The notes under the pieces: model-generated
What the model was told of the DNA's origin: nothing
What the model saw: the letters and a program-made list of their open reading frames with translations, nothing else
Database searches by the model: none
Program-made: the position numbers and the translations under genes
Part shown: piece after piece, positions 42,887 to 51,004 of the stretch
Layout of the letters: each line of letters starts with the position of its first letter
Position numbering within the stretch: position 1 is the stretch's first letter
DNA from: CAJQQY01 sp045104975
Lineage (GTDB): Bacteria; Bacteroidota; Bacteroidia; Chitinophagales; Saprospiraceae
DNA length: 64,000 nt
Assembly: GCA_045104975.1 (NCBI GenBank)
Contig: JBGCCY010000129.1
Coordinates: 1 to 64,000, forward strand
Reading direction: 5' to 3'

Positions 42887-43849
42887 ATGAAAACTTTAAA
42901 AATTATTGGTCTTAGCCTTGTTGGATTAATTATCGTATTAGTCATCGGTGCTTACTTTTTTGTAAAGAAAAAACTGACACCTGATCCGAATTATCTGGAG
43001 TTGACAGAAAGCAGTAATTCCATTCCAATCAAATGGATTGCATCCGAGTACAGTCCAATTGCTGTTTTATTACTTCCGATCAAATTTGAAGGAATTCCTA
43101 AGACTTTTTATATGCAATTTGATACTGGTTCTCCTAGTACTTTGTTGAGGAGGCAAGCTATGATTTCTATCCAAGAAAAATATCCCAATCAAATTTCAAT
43201 TGATACTAATGCTGTTAGAATTGAAACTGGATTTCACTTAGGAGAGATGGAAGTTTTTTCAAAAAAAATGAAATTATACGATCGAGGAAATAAACCAATT
43301 AATTGGAATGATACTTCAAAAGTTATTGTAGTTGGAACCCTTGGTGGAGATATGATTGATAAAAAAATCACCGTCATGGATTTTAAAAATGGTTGCGTTT
43401 ATTTTGGGAATGAGGTGCCTGACGAATATCAATCAAATCTCAAATGGGAAAAATTAATTTATAAAAAACGAAGGACAATGTTTCCTGCGGTAGTGGCTGG
43501 AAGAAAAGGCAAAATGATGCATGATACAGGGACAAGTGGGTTTGAATTAATTACCAATAAAAAAACTTGGAAAAAACTCTCTAAAAAAAATGCAATACCA
43601 GTTGAAGCGTTTAAAGTGAGATCGTGGAAAAGAGAATTGACTGCCTATAATATTGAAAGTGATGGAGTATTGAACTTCCCAACAGATACCATTAACTTAA
43701 CTCAAGTAACTTATATCAAAGGAGCTTCATTTATGCAAAATGCTTTGATGCGATCACTTGGAATGGGAGGGATGATTGGTAATCAAGTTTTTATGGATAG
43801 GGTTTTGATTTTGGATTGTAGGAATAAAAAATATGCGATTATTAATTGA
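42887..43849 (+). CDS. membrane-anchored bilobal aspartic protease-like protein
   Basis: 320 aa. One N-terminal TM helix (residues 5-26) places the rest in the periplasm. Two Asp-Thr-Gly motifs are visible: D79-T-G-S (YMQFDTGSPST) and D213-T-G-T (MMHDTGTSGFELIT). Each is followed by a hydrophobic-Gly block (VVGTLGGDMIDKKITVMDF about 148-166; GMIGNQVFMDRVLILD about 295-310), as in the two lobes of pepsin-type A1 enzymes. Bacterial proteins normally carry one-lobed retropepsin-like domains, so a two-motif chain is noteworthy. Lobe spacing (134 residues) is shorter than in pepsin (about 183). Activity is not proven. Follows an XRE gene and ends at a shared bidirectional terminator. Confidence 0.7.
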   Translation: MKTLKIIGLSLVGLIIVLVIGAYFFVKKKLTPDPNYLELTESSNSIPIKWIASEYSPIAVLLLPIKFEGIPKTFYMQFDTGSPSTLLRRQAMISIQEKYPNQISIDTNAVRIETGFHLGEMEVFSKKMKLYDRGNKPINWNDTSKVIVVGTLGGDMIDKKITVMDFKNGCVYFGNEVPDEYQSNLKWEKLIYKKRRTMFPAVVAGRKGKMMHDTGTSGFELITNKKTWKKLSKKNAIPVEAFKVRSWKRELTAYNIESDGVLNFPTDTINLTQVTYIKGASFMQNALMRSLGMGGMIGNQVFMDRVLILDCRNKKYAIIN

Positions 43850-43853
43850 TTTA

Positions 43854-43919
43854 AAATAAAAGATGAGTCATCCCGAACTTTGGTTTTTCAAAAAAATCGA
43901 GATGACTCATCTTTTATTT
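43854..43919. terminator. bidirectional terminator between protease-like and desaturase genes
   Basis: AAATAAAAGATGAGTCATC (43854-43872) pairs exactly with GATGACTCATCTTTTATTT (43901-43919). The right arm overlaps the minus-strand gene's stop codon. Confidence 0.85.
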
Positions 43920-45080
43920 AGGTATTTTTTTCCAAATTCTACTCCCCGAAAAAACACCATGTTTTCCTTTTACTTTTAAGGTATTCGGATTTTGTAAAAC
44001 TAAACTTCCTGATAATTTTCGTTTTTCTTTTGGTTGGAAGATTGTTCCGCAGCAAAATTCCTTTTCGTTTTTCTTTTTGAAATTTCTTAAAACGAGAATT
44101 TTTCTACCATTAATTTTTTTATTGTCTTCTGGTTGATCTGCAGAAAGAATTTGCCCAAAGAATTGACCATCTTGTTCATAAATCAAAACGACTCCACCAC
44201 CGTCACTATCTTTCCATTTTCCTTCAATAGAACTTTGACTAAATGCTGTAAATGAAAACGTTGCCAAAATAATTATTAATGGTAAACTAATTTTCTTCGC
44301 AAAAGAAGTCGCTTCTACTTTGCTAAATCTTCGCTCTTGGATCACATCATAATTTTTGACATAATCAGGATTTTCTGTCCCCATTAATCTATCCCAAAAT
44401 CGAAAATACAAACCGTAGTTTCCTTTCACCTTTTCATGATGAAGGTTGTGATGAGTAGAGGTGTTCATTATTTCAAAAAGAAAAGAATGCCTAAACCATC
44501 GTGGTGCAATTTCATATCCTAAATGTCCATACACATTGATAGCAAAAGAGGAAAGGGTAAACAAAATCAATGACAATGGATGCATTGGAAGTAGAACTAA
44601 AATAATCGGCGCAACCATCGCTTCCAATACCCCTTCCGTAAAATGAAAAGAGTATGAAGTCCAAGGTGATGGATTGATAGATTTATGATGTAACAAATGA
44701 ATCATTTTATAAAATTTTGGTTGATGAACCGTTCTGTGCATCCAATAAAAATAAGTGTCATGAATGACCAATCCTAAAACAACACTCGTTGGAATCCACC
44801 ATAAAGAGTAGTCAGATAAGTTTGTATAAAACTGAGTATACTCTTGAAGTGGCGTTCTTAAAATTAAGATTCCGACTCCTGCCAAAATGAATGTTGTTTG
44901 CATGGAATGGAGGATCTCTCTGATAAAATCTTTTCGCTTAGCGAAGCGAGATTGGATTTTATTTTTTGAGAATTTTTCAGGAAATAATAAGTAAAAAATT
45001 ACAAATGGAATTCCTGCCAAAAGAAAGTATCGTAAGATATTGGCTACGATCGGAAGAAAATATTGCATATTGTTTTCCAT
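43914..45080 (-). CDS. fatty acid hydroxylase/sterol desaturase fused to DUF2147
   Basis: 388 aa. Residues about 1-255 form a sterol-desaturase-superfamily membrane enzyme with three His boxes: H107xxxxxxxH115, H128xxH131H132 and H210H211xxH214H215, expected to bind a di-iron centre. Residues 285-388 form a DUF2147 domain (SIEGKWKDSDGGGVVLIYEQ, SGSRIWKKI), normally a small secreted protein. Between them, residues 264-281 look like a complete signal peptide (KKISLPLIII...AFSQ), now internal. The DUF2147 domain would be periplasmic, tethered or released by signal peptidase. The frame is open throughout, with no sign of a sequencing frameshift. Confidence 0.85.
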   Translation of the reverse strand: MENNMQYFLPIVANILRYFLLAGIPFVIFYLLFPEKFSKNKIQSRFAKRKDFIREILHSMQTTFILAGVGILILRTPLQEYTQFYTNLSDYSLWWIPTSVVLGLVIHDTYFYWMHRTVHQPKFYKMIHLLHHKSINPSPWTSYSFHFTEGVLEAMVAPIILVLLPMHPLSLILFTLSSFAINVYGHLGYEIAPRWFRHSFLFEIMNTSTHHNLHHEKVKGNYGLYFRFWDRLMGTENPDYVKNYDVIQERRFSKVEATSFAKKISLPLIIILATFSFTAFSQSSIEGKWKDSDGGGVVLIYEQDGQFFGQILSADQPEDNKKINGRKILVLRNFKKKNEKEFCCGTIFQPKEKRKLSGSLVLQNPNTLKVKGKHGVFSGSRIWKKIPK

Positions 45081-45164
45081 GATAGTTTTATTTTGAGTGA
45101 AGTGATTGATTTTAAATAAAGTAATTAAAGGGAGTTGTCAAAAGTCAATTTGAGAGAGACTATT

Positions 45165-45881
45165 CTAGTTTAAATTGATTTCATAAGTAATACCGTTGAT
45201 GGTTAAAGTAGCTGAACCACCACCGTTAAATGTGATGTCTCCGAGATATGAGAAAGCTGCATCTTGAGTCGAACCTGTGAGTGAGAAAGTTCCGTTTCCA
45301 GATTCGATATTATAATTTTGTTTATTGATTTGAAGTGTTACTAGGTCAGCAGTAAAGGTGCTGTTGATACTTTTTTGTTCTGAGAAATTCAGTTCTTGAT
45401 TTCCTGTTTTATTATAGTTTCCCGTCAAATCAATGGAACTAATAGAAGGTTGAAGCCCTGAGGCATTTCCAGAGAAATTACCATTATCGTTCGATTCGAT
45501 TCTATTAGAATTATATATCGATTCAGTTGTCGAGGAGATAGAAGCAGTCTGTGGAATATCAAAATTATTGCAGGTCATTTCGTAAGTTAACATCGAAGAA
45601 TACGAAGTCTGAATGATTACTCCTTGAGTACTATCGGCAATGATTTTGGTATAAATACTATCACAAATTTCACCAGAGGTAATTGCAGTAACTAGTTGTT
45701 CAGCCATGTCTTCTAAGTTAGTGGTCAAGCCACCTGCCGTATCTTGAAGAGCTGCTTCAATTATTTCTACAGCTTCTCCTTCAGATAGGTCTAAAAGGTC
45801 AGTTTCGACTGAGCAAGAAGTTTGAATTAATAAAAAAGTTAAAAGAAAATAAGCAGGAAGGAATTTTTTTAATTGAGTCAT
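45165..45881 (-). CDS. hypothetical lipoprotein, 238 aa
   Basis: A lipobox, LIQTSCS, with lipid-acceptor Cys23 follows a hydrophobic segment. The mature part begins with an acidic helix rich in Glu/Asp (LLDLSEGEAVEIIEAALQD), then Ser/Asn/Thr-rich beta strands (GNFSGNASGLQPSISSIDLTGNY and onward), ending ATLTINGITYEINLN. It contains two further Cys in CDSIYTKI and MTCNNFD that may pair. No family recognised; probably exported to the outer membrane. A perfect -7 box lies 29 bp upstream of the start codon. Confidence 0.72.
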   Translation of the reverse strand: MTQLKKFLPAYFLLTFLLIQTSCSVETDLLDLSEGEAVEIIEAALQDTAGGLTTNLEDMAEQLVTAITSGEICDSIYTKIIADSTQGVIIQTSYSSMLTYEMTCNNFDIPQTASISSTTESIYNSNRIESNDNGNFSGNASGLQPSISSIDLTGNYNKTGNQELNFSEQKSINSTFTADLVTLQINKQNYNIESGNGTFSLTGSTQDAAFSYLGDITFNGGGSATLTINGITYEINLN

Positions 45882-45909
45882 TTTAATTGTTTTTAAATTA
45901 ATAATAACT

Positions 45910-45917
45910 CAAAGATA
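45910..45917 (-). promoter_or_regulatory. -7 box for the lipoprotein gene
   Basis: TATCTTTG on the minus strand, a perfect TAnnTTTG, about 28 bp before the start codon. The nearest upstream TTG is 27 bp away, longer than usual spacing. Confidence 0.4.
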
Positions 45918-45969
45918 TAGGCGGAAGTAGGGAGGTGAGATTAACAAAAGATAATTAGTGAAAATTATT

Positions 45970-46560
45970 CTAATTTTTCTTTTGAGCGATTCGACTTCTG
46001 ATACGACTCAAAGAAACAGGAGTGATTCCTAAAACATTGGCGATGTATTTATTAGGTACTCGATTAATAATATCAGGATTCGCTTCTACAAATCGAGTAT
46101 ATCGTTCCTCTGGAGAATAGAGTATAAATGATTCGATTTTATCCTGAGCTCTTTTTAAAATTTTTTGCCAAATGAATTTTCGATTATGAGATAGTTTTGG
46201 ATTTTTGGAAACTATGTTTTCTAATAAATCATAATCTATATATAAAATTTCAGTTGACTCCAAAGCTTGAGCATAATGCCGAGAAGGTTGATTCATCATA
46301 ATGATATCGATACTGGCATAGGGTTGATTTTCCCAAAATAAACCAACTGTGATTTCTTCTCCTTTGTCATTGATGGAGAAGATTCGAATTAATCCTTTTT
46401 TGATAAAATAAATTTCTTTTTTTACTGAGCCTTCCTTGAGAAGATAATCATTGGGTTCAAATTTTTTGGATTTGGCAGATTTGAATAAAACTTGAGCATC
46501 AGAAAGGGAGAGTCCTTTCCCGAACTTGTACATCATTTTTAATTTTTCAAAATCGACCAT
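45970..46560 (-). CDS. Crp/Fnr-family transcription regulator
   Basis: 196 aa. The N-terminal cNMP-binding beta-roll spans about residues 15-130 (PNDYLLKEGSVKKEIYFIKKGLIRIFS, ITVGLFWENQPYASIDIIM), followed by the C-helix and a short winged-helix domain (NKYIANVLGITPVSLSRIRSRIAQ, about 165-192). This small Crp type is abundant in Bacteroidota. The phosphate-binding cassette of true cAMP receptors (RxS/T) is not evident, so the ligand is uncertain. An adenylate cyclase elsewhere in the window could supply cAMP, but no direct evidence connects them. It is downstream of thrS, separated by a terminator. Confidence 0.87.
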   Translation of the reverse strand: MVDFEKLKMMYKFGKGLSLSDAQVLFKSAKSKKFEPNDYLLKEGSVKKEIYFIKKGLIRIFSINDKGEEITVGLFWENQPYASIDIIMMNQPSRHYAQALESTEILYIDYDLLENIVSKNPKLSHNRKFIWQKILKRAQDKIESFILYSPEERYTRFVEANPDIINRVPNKYIANVLGITPVSLSRIRSRIAQKKN

Positions 46561-46590
46561 GGATAATTAATTTAGTTTTTTCCCAAAATA

Positions 46591-46630
46591 ACAAAAAGTC
46601 TTACAGAATTATTTTCTGTAAGACTTTTGT
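46591..46630 (-). terminator. terminator of thrS
   Basis: ACAAAAAGTCTTACAGAA and TTCTGTAAGACTTTTGT flank a short AT loop, 23 bp after the thrS stop on the minus strand, with a T-rich run following. Confidence 0.82.
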
Positions 46631-46652
46631 TTTTTGATATGGTTTAAACGAA

Positions 46653-48575
46653 CTACAACTGCTCCGTAAAATACTGCACAAAATCATCCATCGACATTTC
46701 CCCAACATCTCCTTCTCCTTGTTTCCGTACGCCAACCGTTCCTGCTTCCTCTTCTTTCTCTCCAACGATTAGCATAAACGGAATCTTCGCAACTTCATTA
46801 TCTCGGATTTTTTTACCAATTGATTCTGTTCGCGTATCAATGATTCCTCGAATATCATGAACCGCCAAAGCATCTTGAACCTTATAAGCGTACTCATTAT
46901 ACTTATCACTCAATGGCAAAATCGCAAATTGCTCAGGCGCTAACCACAATGGAAATTTACCACCACAATGCTCAATCAAAACTCCCATGAATCTTTCCAT
47001 ACTTCCGAAAGGTGCTCGGTGAATCATTACAGGTCGATGCTTTTCATTATCTGCACCAACGTATTCTAATTCGAATCGTTCTGGCAAATTATAATCTACT
47101 TGAATTGTACCTAATTGCCAACTTCGACCCAAAGCATCTTTAACCATAAAGTCCAACTTAGGGCCATAAAATGCAGCTTCTCCTAATTCAGTAATTGTTT
47201 CCAAACCAACTTCTTGCGTTGCTTCGATAATCGCACGTTCTGCTTTATCCCAATTTTCATCAGAACCAATATACTTCTCTTTGTTATTTGGATCACGCAA
47301 TGAAATTTGAGCAGTTACATTTTCGTAACTAAATTTTTTCAAGACATGCAAAGTCAAATCTAGTACATCTAAAAATTCCGCTTTTAACTGATCAGGTGTA
47401 CAAAATATATGCGCATCATCTTGCGTAAAACCTCGCACTCGAGTCAATCCATGCAATTCACCAGTTTGTTCATATCGGTAAACCGTTCCGAATTCTGCAA
47501 TTCGCAAAGGCAACTCTTTGTAAGACCTTGGACGTACTCCAAAGACTTCACAATGATGAGGACAGTTCATCGGCTTCAACAAAAATTCTTCACCATCTCT
47601 CGGCGTATGAATTGGTTGAAAACTATCTTCTCCATATTTTTCATAATGACCTGAAGTCACATATAAATCTTTCTTCGCAATATGAGGAGTAATCACCGGT
47701 TGGTACCCTCTTTTGATTTGTTCTTTTTTCAAAAAGTCTTCTAAGCGAGTTCGCAACGCAGTTCCTTTTGGTAACCAAATCGGAAGACCAGCACCTACTT
47801 TTTCAGAAAACATAAACAACTCCATTTCTTTACCCAGTTTTCTGTGGTCGCGTTTTTTCGCTTCCTCGAGCATGTGTAGATATTCTGTGAGTTCTTTATT
47901 TTTTGGAAATGAAATTCCATAAATCCGAGTCATTTGATTTCGAGTATCATCGCCTTGCCAGTAGGCACCTGCGACTTTCATCAATTTGACAGCTTTGATT
48001 TTTGAAGTATTCGGCATGTGTGGTCCTCGACACAAATCGACAAAACCTCCTTGCGTGTAAAGTGTCAACGCTTCATCTTCTCCTCTTTTTTCAATCAACT
48101 CAATTTTATACTCATCGCCTTTGTCTTGGAAAAATTTCAACGCTTCTGCTCTCGAAATATCTTGACGAACGAAGTCATTTTTTTGACGCGCCAACTCCAG
48201 CATCTTATCTTCGATTTTTTTAAAATCATCAGAAGAGATTTTGTTGTCACCTGGGTCTACATCATAGTAAAAACCATTTTCGATAGCAGGACCAGTTCCT
48301 AATTTGATACCTGGATAAACTGCTTCTAAAGCTTCCGCCATCAGATGCGCAGAGGAGTGCCAAAATGTTTTTTTCCCTTCCTTGTCATTCCATGTCAATA
48401 ATTGTACGGTTGAATTTTCAGTAATTGGACGCATGGAATCCCACACTTCGCCATTCACTTTTGCGGACAAAACATTCCGCGCCAATCCTTCGCTGATGGA
48501 TTGTGCAACTTGCATGGCAGTAACTGCTGAGTCGTATTCACGAACGCTACCATCTGGAAGAGTAATTTTAATCAT
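46653..48575 (-). CDS. thrS: threonyl-tRNA synthetase
   Basis: 640 aa, full length. TGS domain about 1-60; editing domain with HSSAHLMAEAL (about 72-82) and the second zinc-like site CRGPHMPNTS; class II catalytic core with SGHYEKYGEDSF, MNCPHHCEVF (zinc Cys and His), RIAEFGTVYRYEQTGELHGLTRVRGFTQDDAHIF (motif 2) and HRAPFGSMERFMGVLIEH (motif 3); anticodon-binding domain about 540-640. It charges tRNA-Thr and edits Ser-tRNA-Thr. The usual infC neighbour is not downstream. A candidate promoter at 48745-48774 implies a 160-nt leader containing a dispersed palindrome, a possible regulatory or neutral feature. Confidence 0.97.
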   Translation of the reverse strand: MIKITLPDGSVREYDSAVTAMQVAQSISEGLARNVLSAKVNGEVWDSMRPITENSTVQLLTWNDKEGKKTFWHSSAHLMAEALEAVYPGIKLGTGPAIENGFYYDVDPGDNKISSDDFKKIEDKMLELARQKNDFVRQDISRAEALKFFQDKGDEYKIELIEKRGEDEALTLYTQGGFVDLCRGPHMPNTSKIKAVKLMKVAGAYWQGDDTRNQMTRIYGISFPKNKELTEYLHMLEEAKKRDHRKLGKEMELFMFSEKVGAGLPIWLPKGTALRTRLEDFLKKEQIKRGYQPVITPHIAKKDLYVTSGHYEKYGEDSFQPIHTPRDGEEFLLKPMNCPHHCEVFGVRPRSYKELPLRIAEFGTVYRYEQTGELHGLTRVRGFTQDDAHIFCTPDQLKAEFLDVLDLTLHVLKKFSYENVTAQISLRDPNNKEKYIGSDENWDKAERAIIEATQEVGLETITELGEAAFYGPKLDFMVKDALGRSWQLGTIQVDYNLPERFELEYVGADNEKHRPVMIHRAPFGSMERFMGVLIEHCGGKFPLWLAPEQFAILPLSDKYNEYAYKVQDALAVHDIRGIIDTRTESIGKKIRDNEVAKIPFMLIVGEKEEEAGTVGVRKQGEGDVGEMSMDDFVQYFTEQL

Positions 48576-48590
48576 CTGTAATTTTTTTTT

Positions 48591-48686
48591 CGTAGCAGGA
48601 CTCTCTGAGTTCAGTATGTTTTAGTAAAATAGATTTCGTAATCTATTTTTGAATTTTGAAATCTGGACTCAGAGAGTTCAGCTACG
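48591..48686. repeat. GGACTC palindromic repeat in the thrS leader (long copy)
   Basis: CGTAGCAGGACTCTCTGAGT (from 48591) pairs with the segment ending GTTCAGCTACG at 48686 (3 mismatches in 24). An internal stem AAAATAGATT / AATCTATTTT is also present. Same family as 16904, 26611 and 48868. Confidence 0.8.
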
Positions 48687-48744
48687 TATTAAATATTTGT
48701 CTTTGTTTACGATTTCTTTATAGGAAAAGTTCTTTTAAAGTGCG

Positions 48745-48774
48745 CAAAAATAAGGGTTTTTACTAATATTCAAA
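48745..48774 (-). promoter_or_regulatory. candidate thrS promoter
   Basis: On the minus strand TTTTG (48775-48771), an 18-bp spacer, and TATTTTTG (48752-48745), a perfect -7 box. It puts the transcription start about 160 nt upstream of thrS. Confidence 0.5.
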
Positions 48775-48867
48775 AGAAGTAGGAAAACAGGTTCAATAAA
48801 GTTTTATTTTGAACTATTTTTTATAAAAGCTGTTAATTCATGTATATACATCTATTTTATAAAATAT

Positions 48868-48942
48868 CCGTAAATCCACTCTCTGAGTCGTAATCTATTT
48901 ACAAGTTTTTTATGAGAAATGATTCAGAGAATCGGCTTACGG
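48868..48942. repeat. GGACTC-family palindromic repeat (diverged copy)
   Basis: CCGTAAATCCACTCTCTGAGTC (48868-48889) pairs imperfectly with the segment ending GGCTTACGG at 48942. The CTCTCTGAGTC core is shared with the copy at 48591, but the ends differ (CCGTAA rather than CGTAGC). It ends 15 bp before the pirin ATG. Confidence 0.7.
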
Positions 48943-48957
48943 AAAAAATAAAAAATT

Positions 48958-49722
48958 ATGTCAGTTCAAGTAATTCCAAAAGAAAACCAAGGTTACGGCG
49001 CATTCAACGGCGGTGAAATCATTGAAAACAAACCAATCGGATTCCCGCAAGATGGGGGAGAAGTAAAGCCTTTTTCCAATCTATTTTATTGGGCTTATGC
49101 CGAAGCAAAAGTAGAAAGCACTATTGGTCTACATCCTCATCAAGGATTTGAAATTATGTCATTTGTCTTGAATGGAAAAATAGAACATTTCGATACTCAA
49201 TTAAATGACTGGAAATCTTTAAACAAAGGAGATGCTCAAATTATCCGAGCAGGCAAAGGAATTAGTCATGCCGAAAAAATGGGCGAAGGTTCGGTCATGT
49301 TTCAAATTTGGGTTGATCCGAGTTTGCAAAAAACGATGCAACAACCTGCGAGCTACGATGATTATCGACATGAAGATTTTCCAGTAAAAACCGAAAATGG
49401 AATTTCCATAAAAATTTATTCAGGCGATGGCGCACCACTCACGATGGATACTCCTGGAATGAATATTTCAGAATGGAGTTTTGAAAAAGGGAGTTTCGAA
49501 AAAGCGACAGATTTACAAAAAATCTATTCAATCTATATTCTGGAAGGAGAGGTAATATTGAATGGTGAAAAAGCAGCACAAGATGCTTTTGTGATTGTTC
49601 AAGATACGAACGAAATAAAAATTGAAACAGAAGAAGGAGGAAGACTTTTTGTTATTGCTTCTGATAAAAAACTAAACTATCCGACGTATGCTGAAATGAT
49701 GCAGGCGAGAATGAGGAGGTAA
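48958..49722 (+). CDS. pirin family bicupin protein
   Basis: 254 aa with two cupin domains. The N-terminal one carries the metal ligands His59, His61, His104 and Glu106 (HPHQGFE; SHAEK), with the same spacing as human pirin (56, 58, 101, 103). The C-terminal cupin (about residues 165-250) lacks a full metal set. Bacterial pirins act as redox-sensitive regulators or quercetin 2,3-dioxygenases. The start is ATG 48958, 15 bp after a dispersed palindrome. A perfect 34-bp palindromic terminator separates it from the convergent dodecin gene. Confidence 0.92.
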   Translation: MSVQVIPKENQGYGAFNGGEIIENKPIGFPQDGGEVKPFSNLFYWAYAEAKVESTIGLHPHQGFEIMSFVLNGKIEHFDTQLNDWKSLNKGDAQIIRAGKGISHAEKMGEGSVMFQIWVDPSLQKTMQQPASYDDYRHEDFPVKTENGISIKIYSGDGAPLTMDTPGMNISEWSFEKGSFEKATDLQKIYSIYILEGEVILNGEKAAQDAFVIVQDTNEIKIETEEGGRLFVIASDKKLNYPTYAEMMQARMRR

Positions 49723-49725
49723 AAG

Positions 49726-49759
49726 AAAAGATGATGAGTTTTAAAACTCATCATCTTTT
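49726..49759. terminator. perfect 34-bp palindrome between pirin and dodecin genes
   Basis: AAAAGATGATGAGTTTT (49726-49742) followed directly by its exact complement, with no loop. It starts 3 bp after the pirin stop and ends 7 bp before the minus-strand dodecin stop, acting as a bidirectional terminator. Confidence 0.85.
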
Positions 49760-49766
49760 AGTTGAT

Positions 49767-49967
49767 TTATTTCACTTCAAAAGTGATTTTCAAGTTTACT
49801 CGATAAGCTGTAACTTTGTTTTTGTCTACAACTACACTTTGACTTTGAACGTAAGCAGATTTAATGTTTTTTACATTTTTTCCTGCTCTTGCAACGCCTC
49901 TAGCGGTTGCGTCTTCCCAACTTTTTTTCGAATCTGATAAGATTTCGACGACTTTCATAATTGCCAT
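49767..49967 (-). CDS. dodecin family flavin-binding protein
   Basis: 66 aa, the usual dodecin size. VVEILSDSKKSWEDATARGVARAGK and the strand ending VNLKITFEV fit the beta-alpha-beta-beta dodecin fold, which assembles into a hollow dodecamer that stores riboflavin or FMN. The Trp in KKSWEDA at residue 17 matches the flavin-stacking tryptophan in the helix start. It lacks a signal peptide. Monocistronic and convergent with pirin. The intergenic region upstream contains the terminator of the TlpA-like gene. Confidence 0.9.
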   Translation of the reverse strand: MAIMKVVEILSDSKKSWEDATARGVARAGKNVKNIKSAYVQSQSVVVDKNKVTAYRVNLKITFEVK

Positions 49968-50098
49968 AGTAATGTTATTTTTAAGGTGTTAAAAAATAAA
50001 TAGTATTTGATAAAATTTGTCTTCATTGTTAAGAATGACAAAAGAATCATATAAATAATTTTTGGATGATTCAATTAACAAAGTTTCAATATAAAAAA

Positions 50099-50136
50099 AA
50101 AATACGCCAACGAAATACTTTTCGTTGGCGTATTTT
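50099..50136 (-). terminator. terminator downstream of the TlpA-like gene
   Basis: AAAATACGCCAACGAAA (50099-50115), a TACT loop and TTTCGTTGGCGTATTTT (50120-50136), a perfect 17-bp stem. A ten-A run to its left gives a T-tract on the minus strand. It is 135 bp after the TlpA-like stop, and the region between holds nothing else evident. Confidence 0.82.
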
Positions 50137-50270
50137 CTATTTAACGCAAGTGTATGGAATTTGTTTACTCAGATATAAATAGAGTTATCTAAATTAGAAA
50201 TTGAAAAGTATTAATTTTTATCTGAACCTATTTTTTAACATATACTTAGCGTTTAAATAAAAGAAGTTGA

Positions 50271-50924
50271 TTACTTAGCAGCTAATTCTTTTACTTTTTC
50301 AAATAATTTCATCTCATCACCTGAGGAATATTTTCTTTTGTGATAAGCGATCTTTCCATCTTTATCAAAAATAAAAGTCTGTGGTAAACCATTTAATTCA
50401 CCTGGCATTACTAACCTAAATTCACGATTGGTATCATGAAATGTTTCCCAAGGCCATTCTTCTTTTTCTACTCTTTTGATGAAGTTATTATAATTCTTTT
50501 TGAAGTCCGTTGAGATAGCTACAAGATTAAAGTCAGCTTCTTCCTTCCAATTAGGATATACTTTTTTGATCGCATTCATTTCCATTCGGCAAGGATAACA
50601 CGTGGTTAACCAAAAAAGTACCACAGTTGGTTTTCCATTACCCATTAAGGTTTTCTCAGAATTCAAAACTTCCTTTTTTGCATTCGTCATGGAAATGTCG
50701 AAAGGGAAAGTGCTGTTAATATCCTTTTTTTGACGAGCAGTACTGACGATCATATTGGATCGTCGTGGAGGAGTTGTATCTCGTTGGATATTATTAGTGG
50801 GAGCTAGACCTGCCGAAGCTTCAACAACTTGAGGAGGTTCTCCACAAGCAATAATATGCGAAGGATTTTTATCCCCACAACTGAATAACAATACAATTAC
50901 AAAAAAAGAAAATAAATTTTTCAT
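50271..50924 (-). CDS. TlpA-like thioredoxin-fold lipoprotein
   Basis: 217 aa. Lipobox LLFSC with acceptor Cys16, an unstructured linker, then a thioredoxin domain about 65-215 with the active-site motif C-Y-P-C in WLTTCYPCRMEMNAIKK and the cis-Pro loop GLPQTFIFDKDGKIAYH. TlpA/ResA-type proteins reduce periplasmic disulfides, for instance in cytochrome c maturation. It is anchored in the outer or inner membrane, facing the periplasm. On the same strand as, and 80 bp downstream from, the TPR lipoprotein gene, so co-transcription is possible. Confidence 0.9.
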   Translation of the reverse strand: MKNLFSFFVIVLLFSCGDKNPSHIIACGEPPQVVEASAGLAPTNNIQRDTTPPRRSNMIVSTARQKKDINSTFPFDISMTNAKKEVLNSEKTLMGNGKPTVVLFWLTTCYPCRMEMNAIKKVYPNWKEEADFNLVAISTDFKKNYNNFIKRVEKEEWPWETFHDTNREFRLVMPGELNGLPQTFIFDKDGKIAYHKRKYSSGDEMKLFEKVKELAAK

Positions 50925-51004
50925 GTTTTTTATTTTAAAAATTTATTAAGTATTGCTCACGTCTGTCTCAATACTTATATCTCAAAATCTCAATACCAAG
51001 TTAA

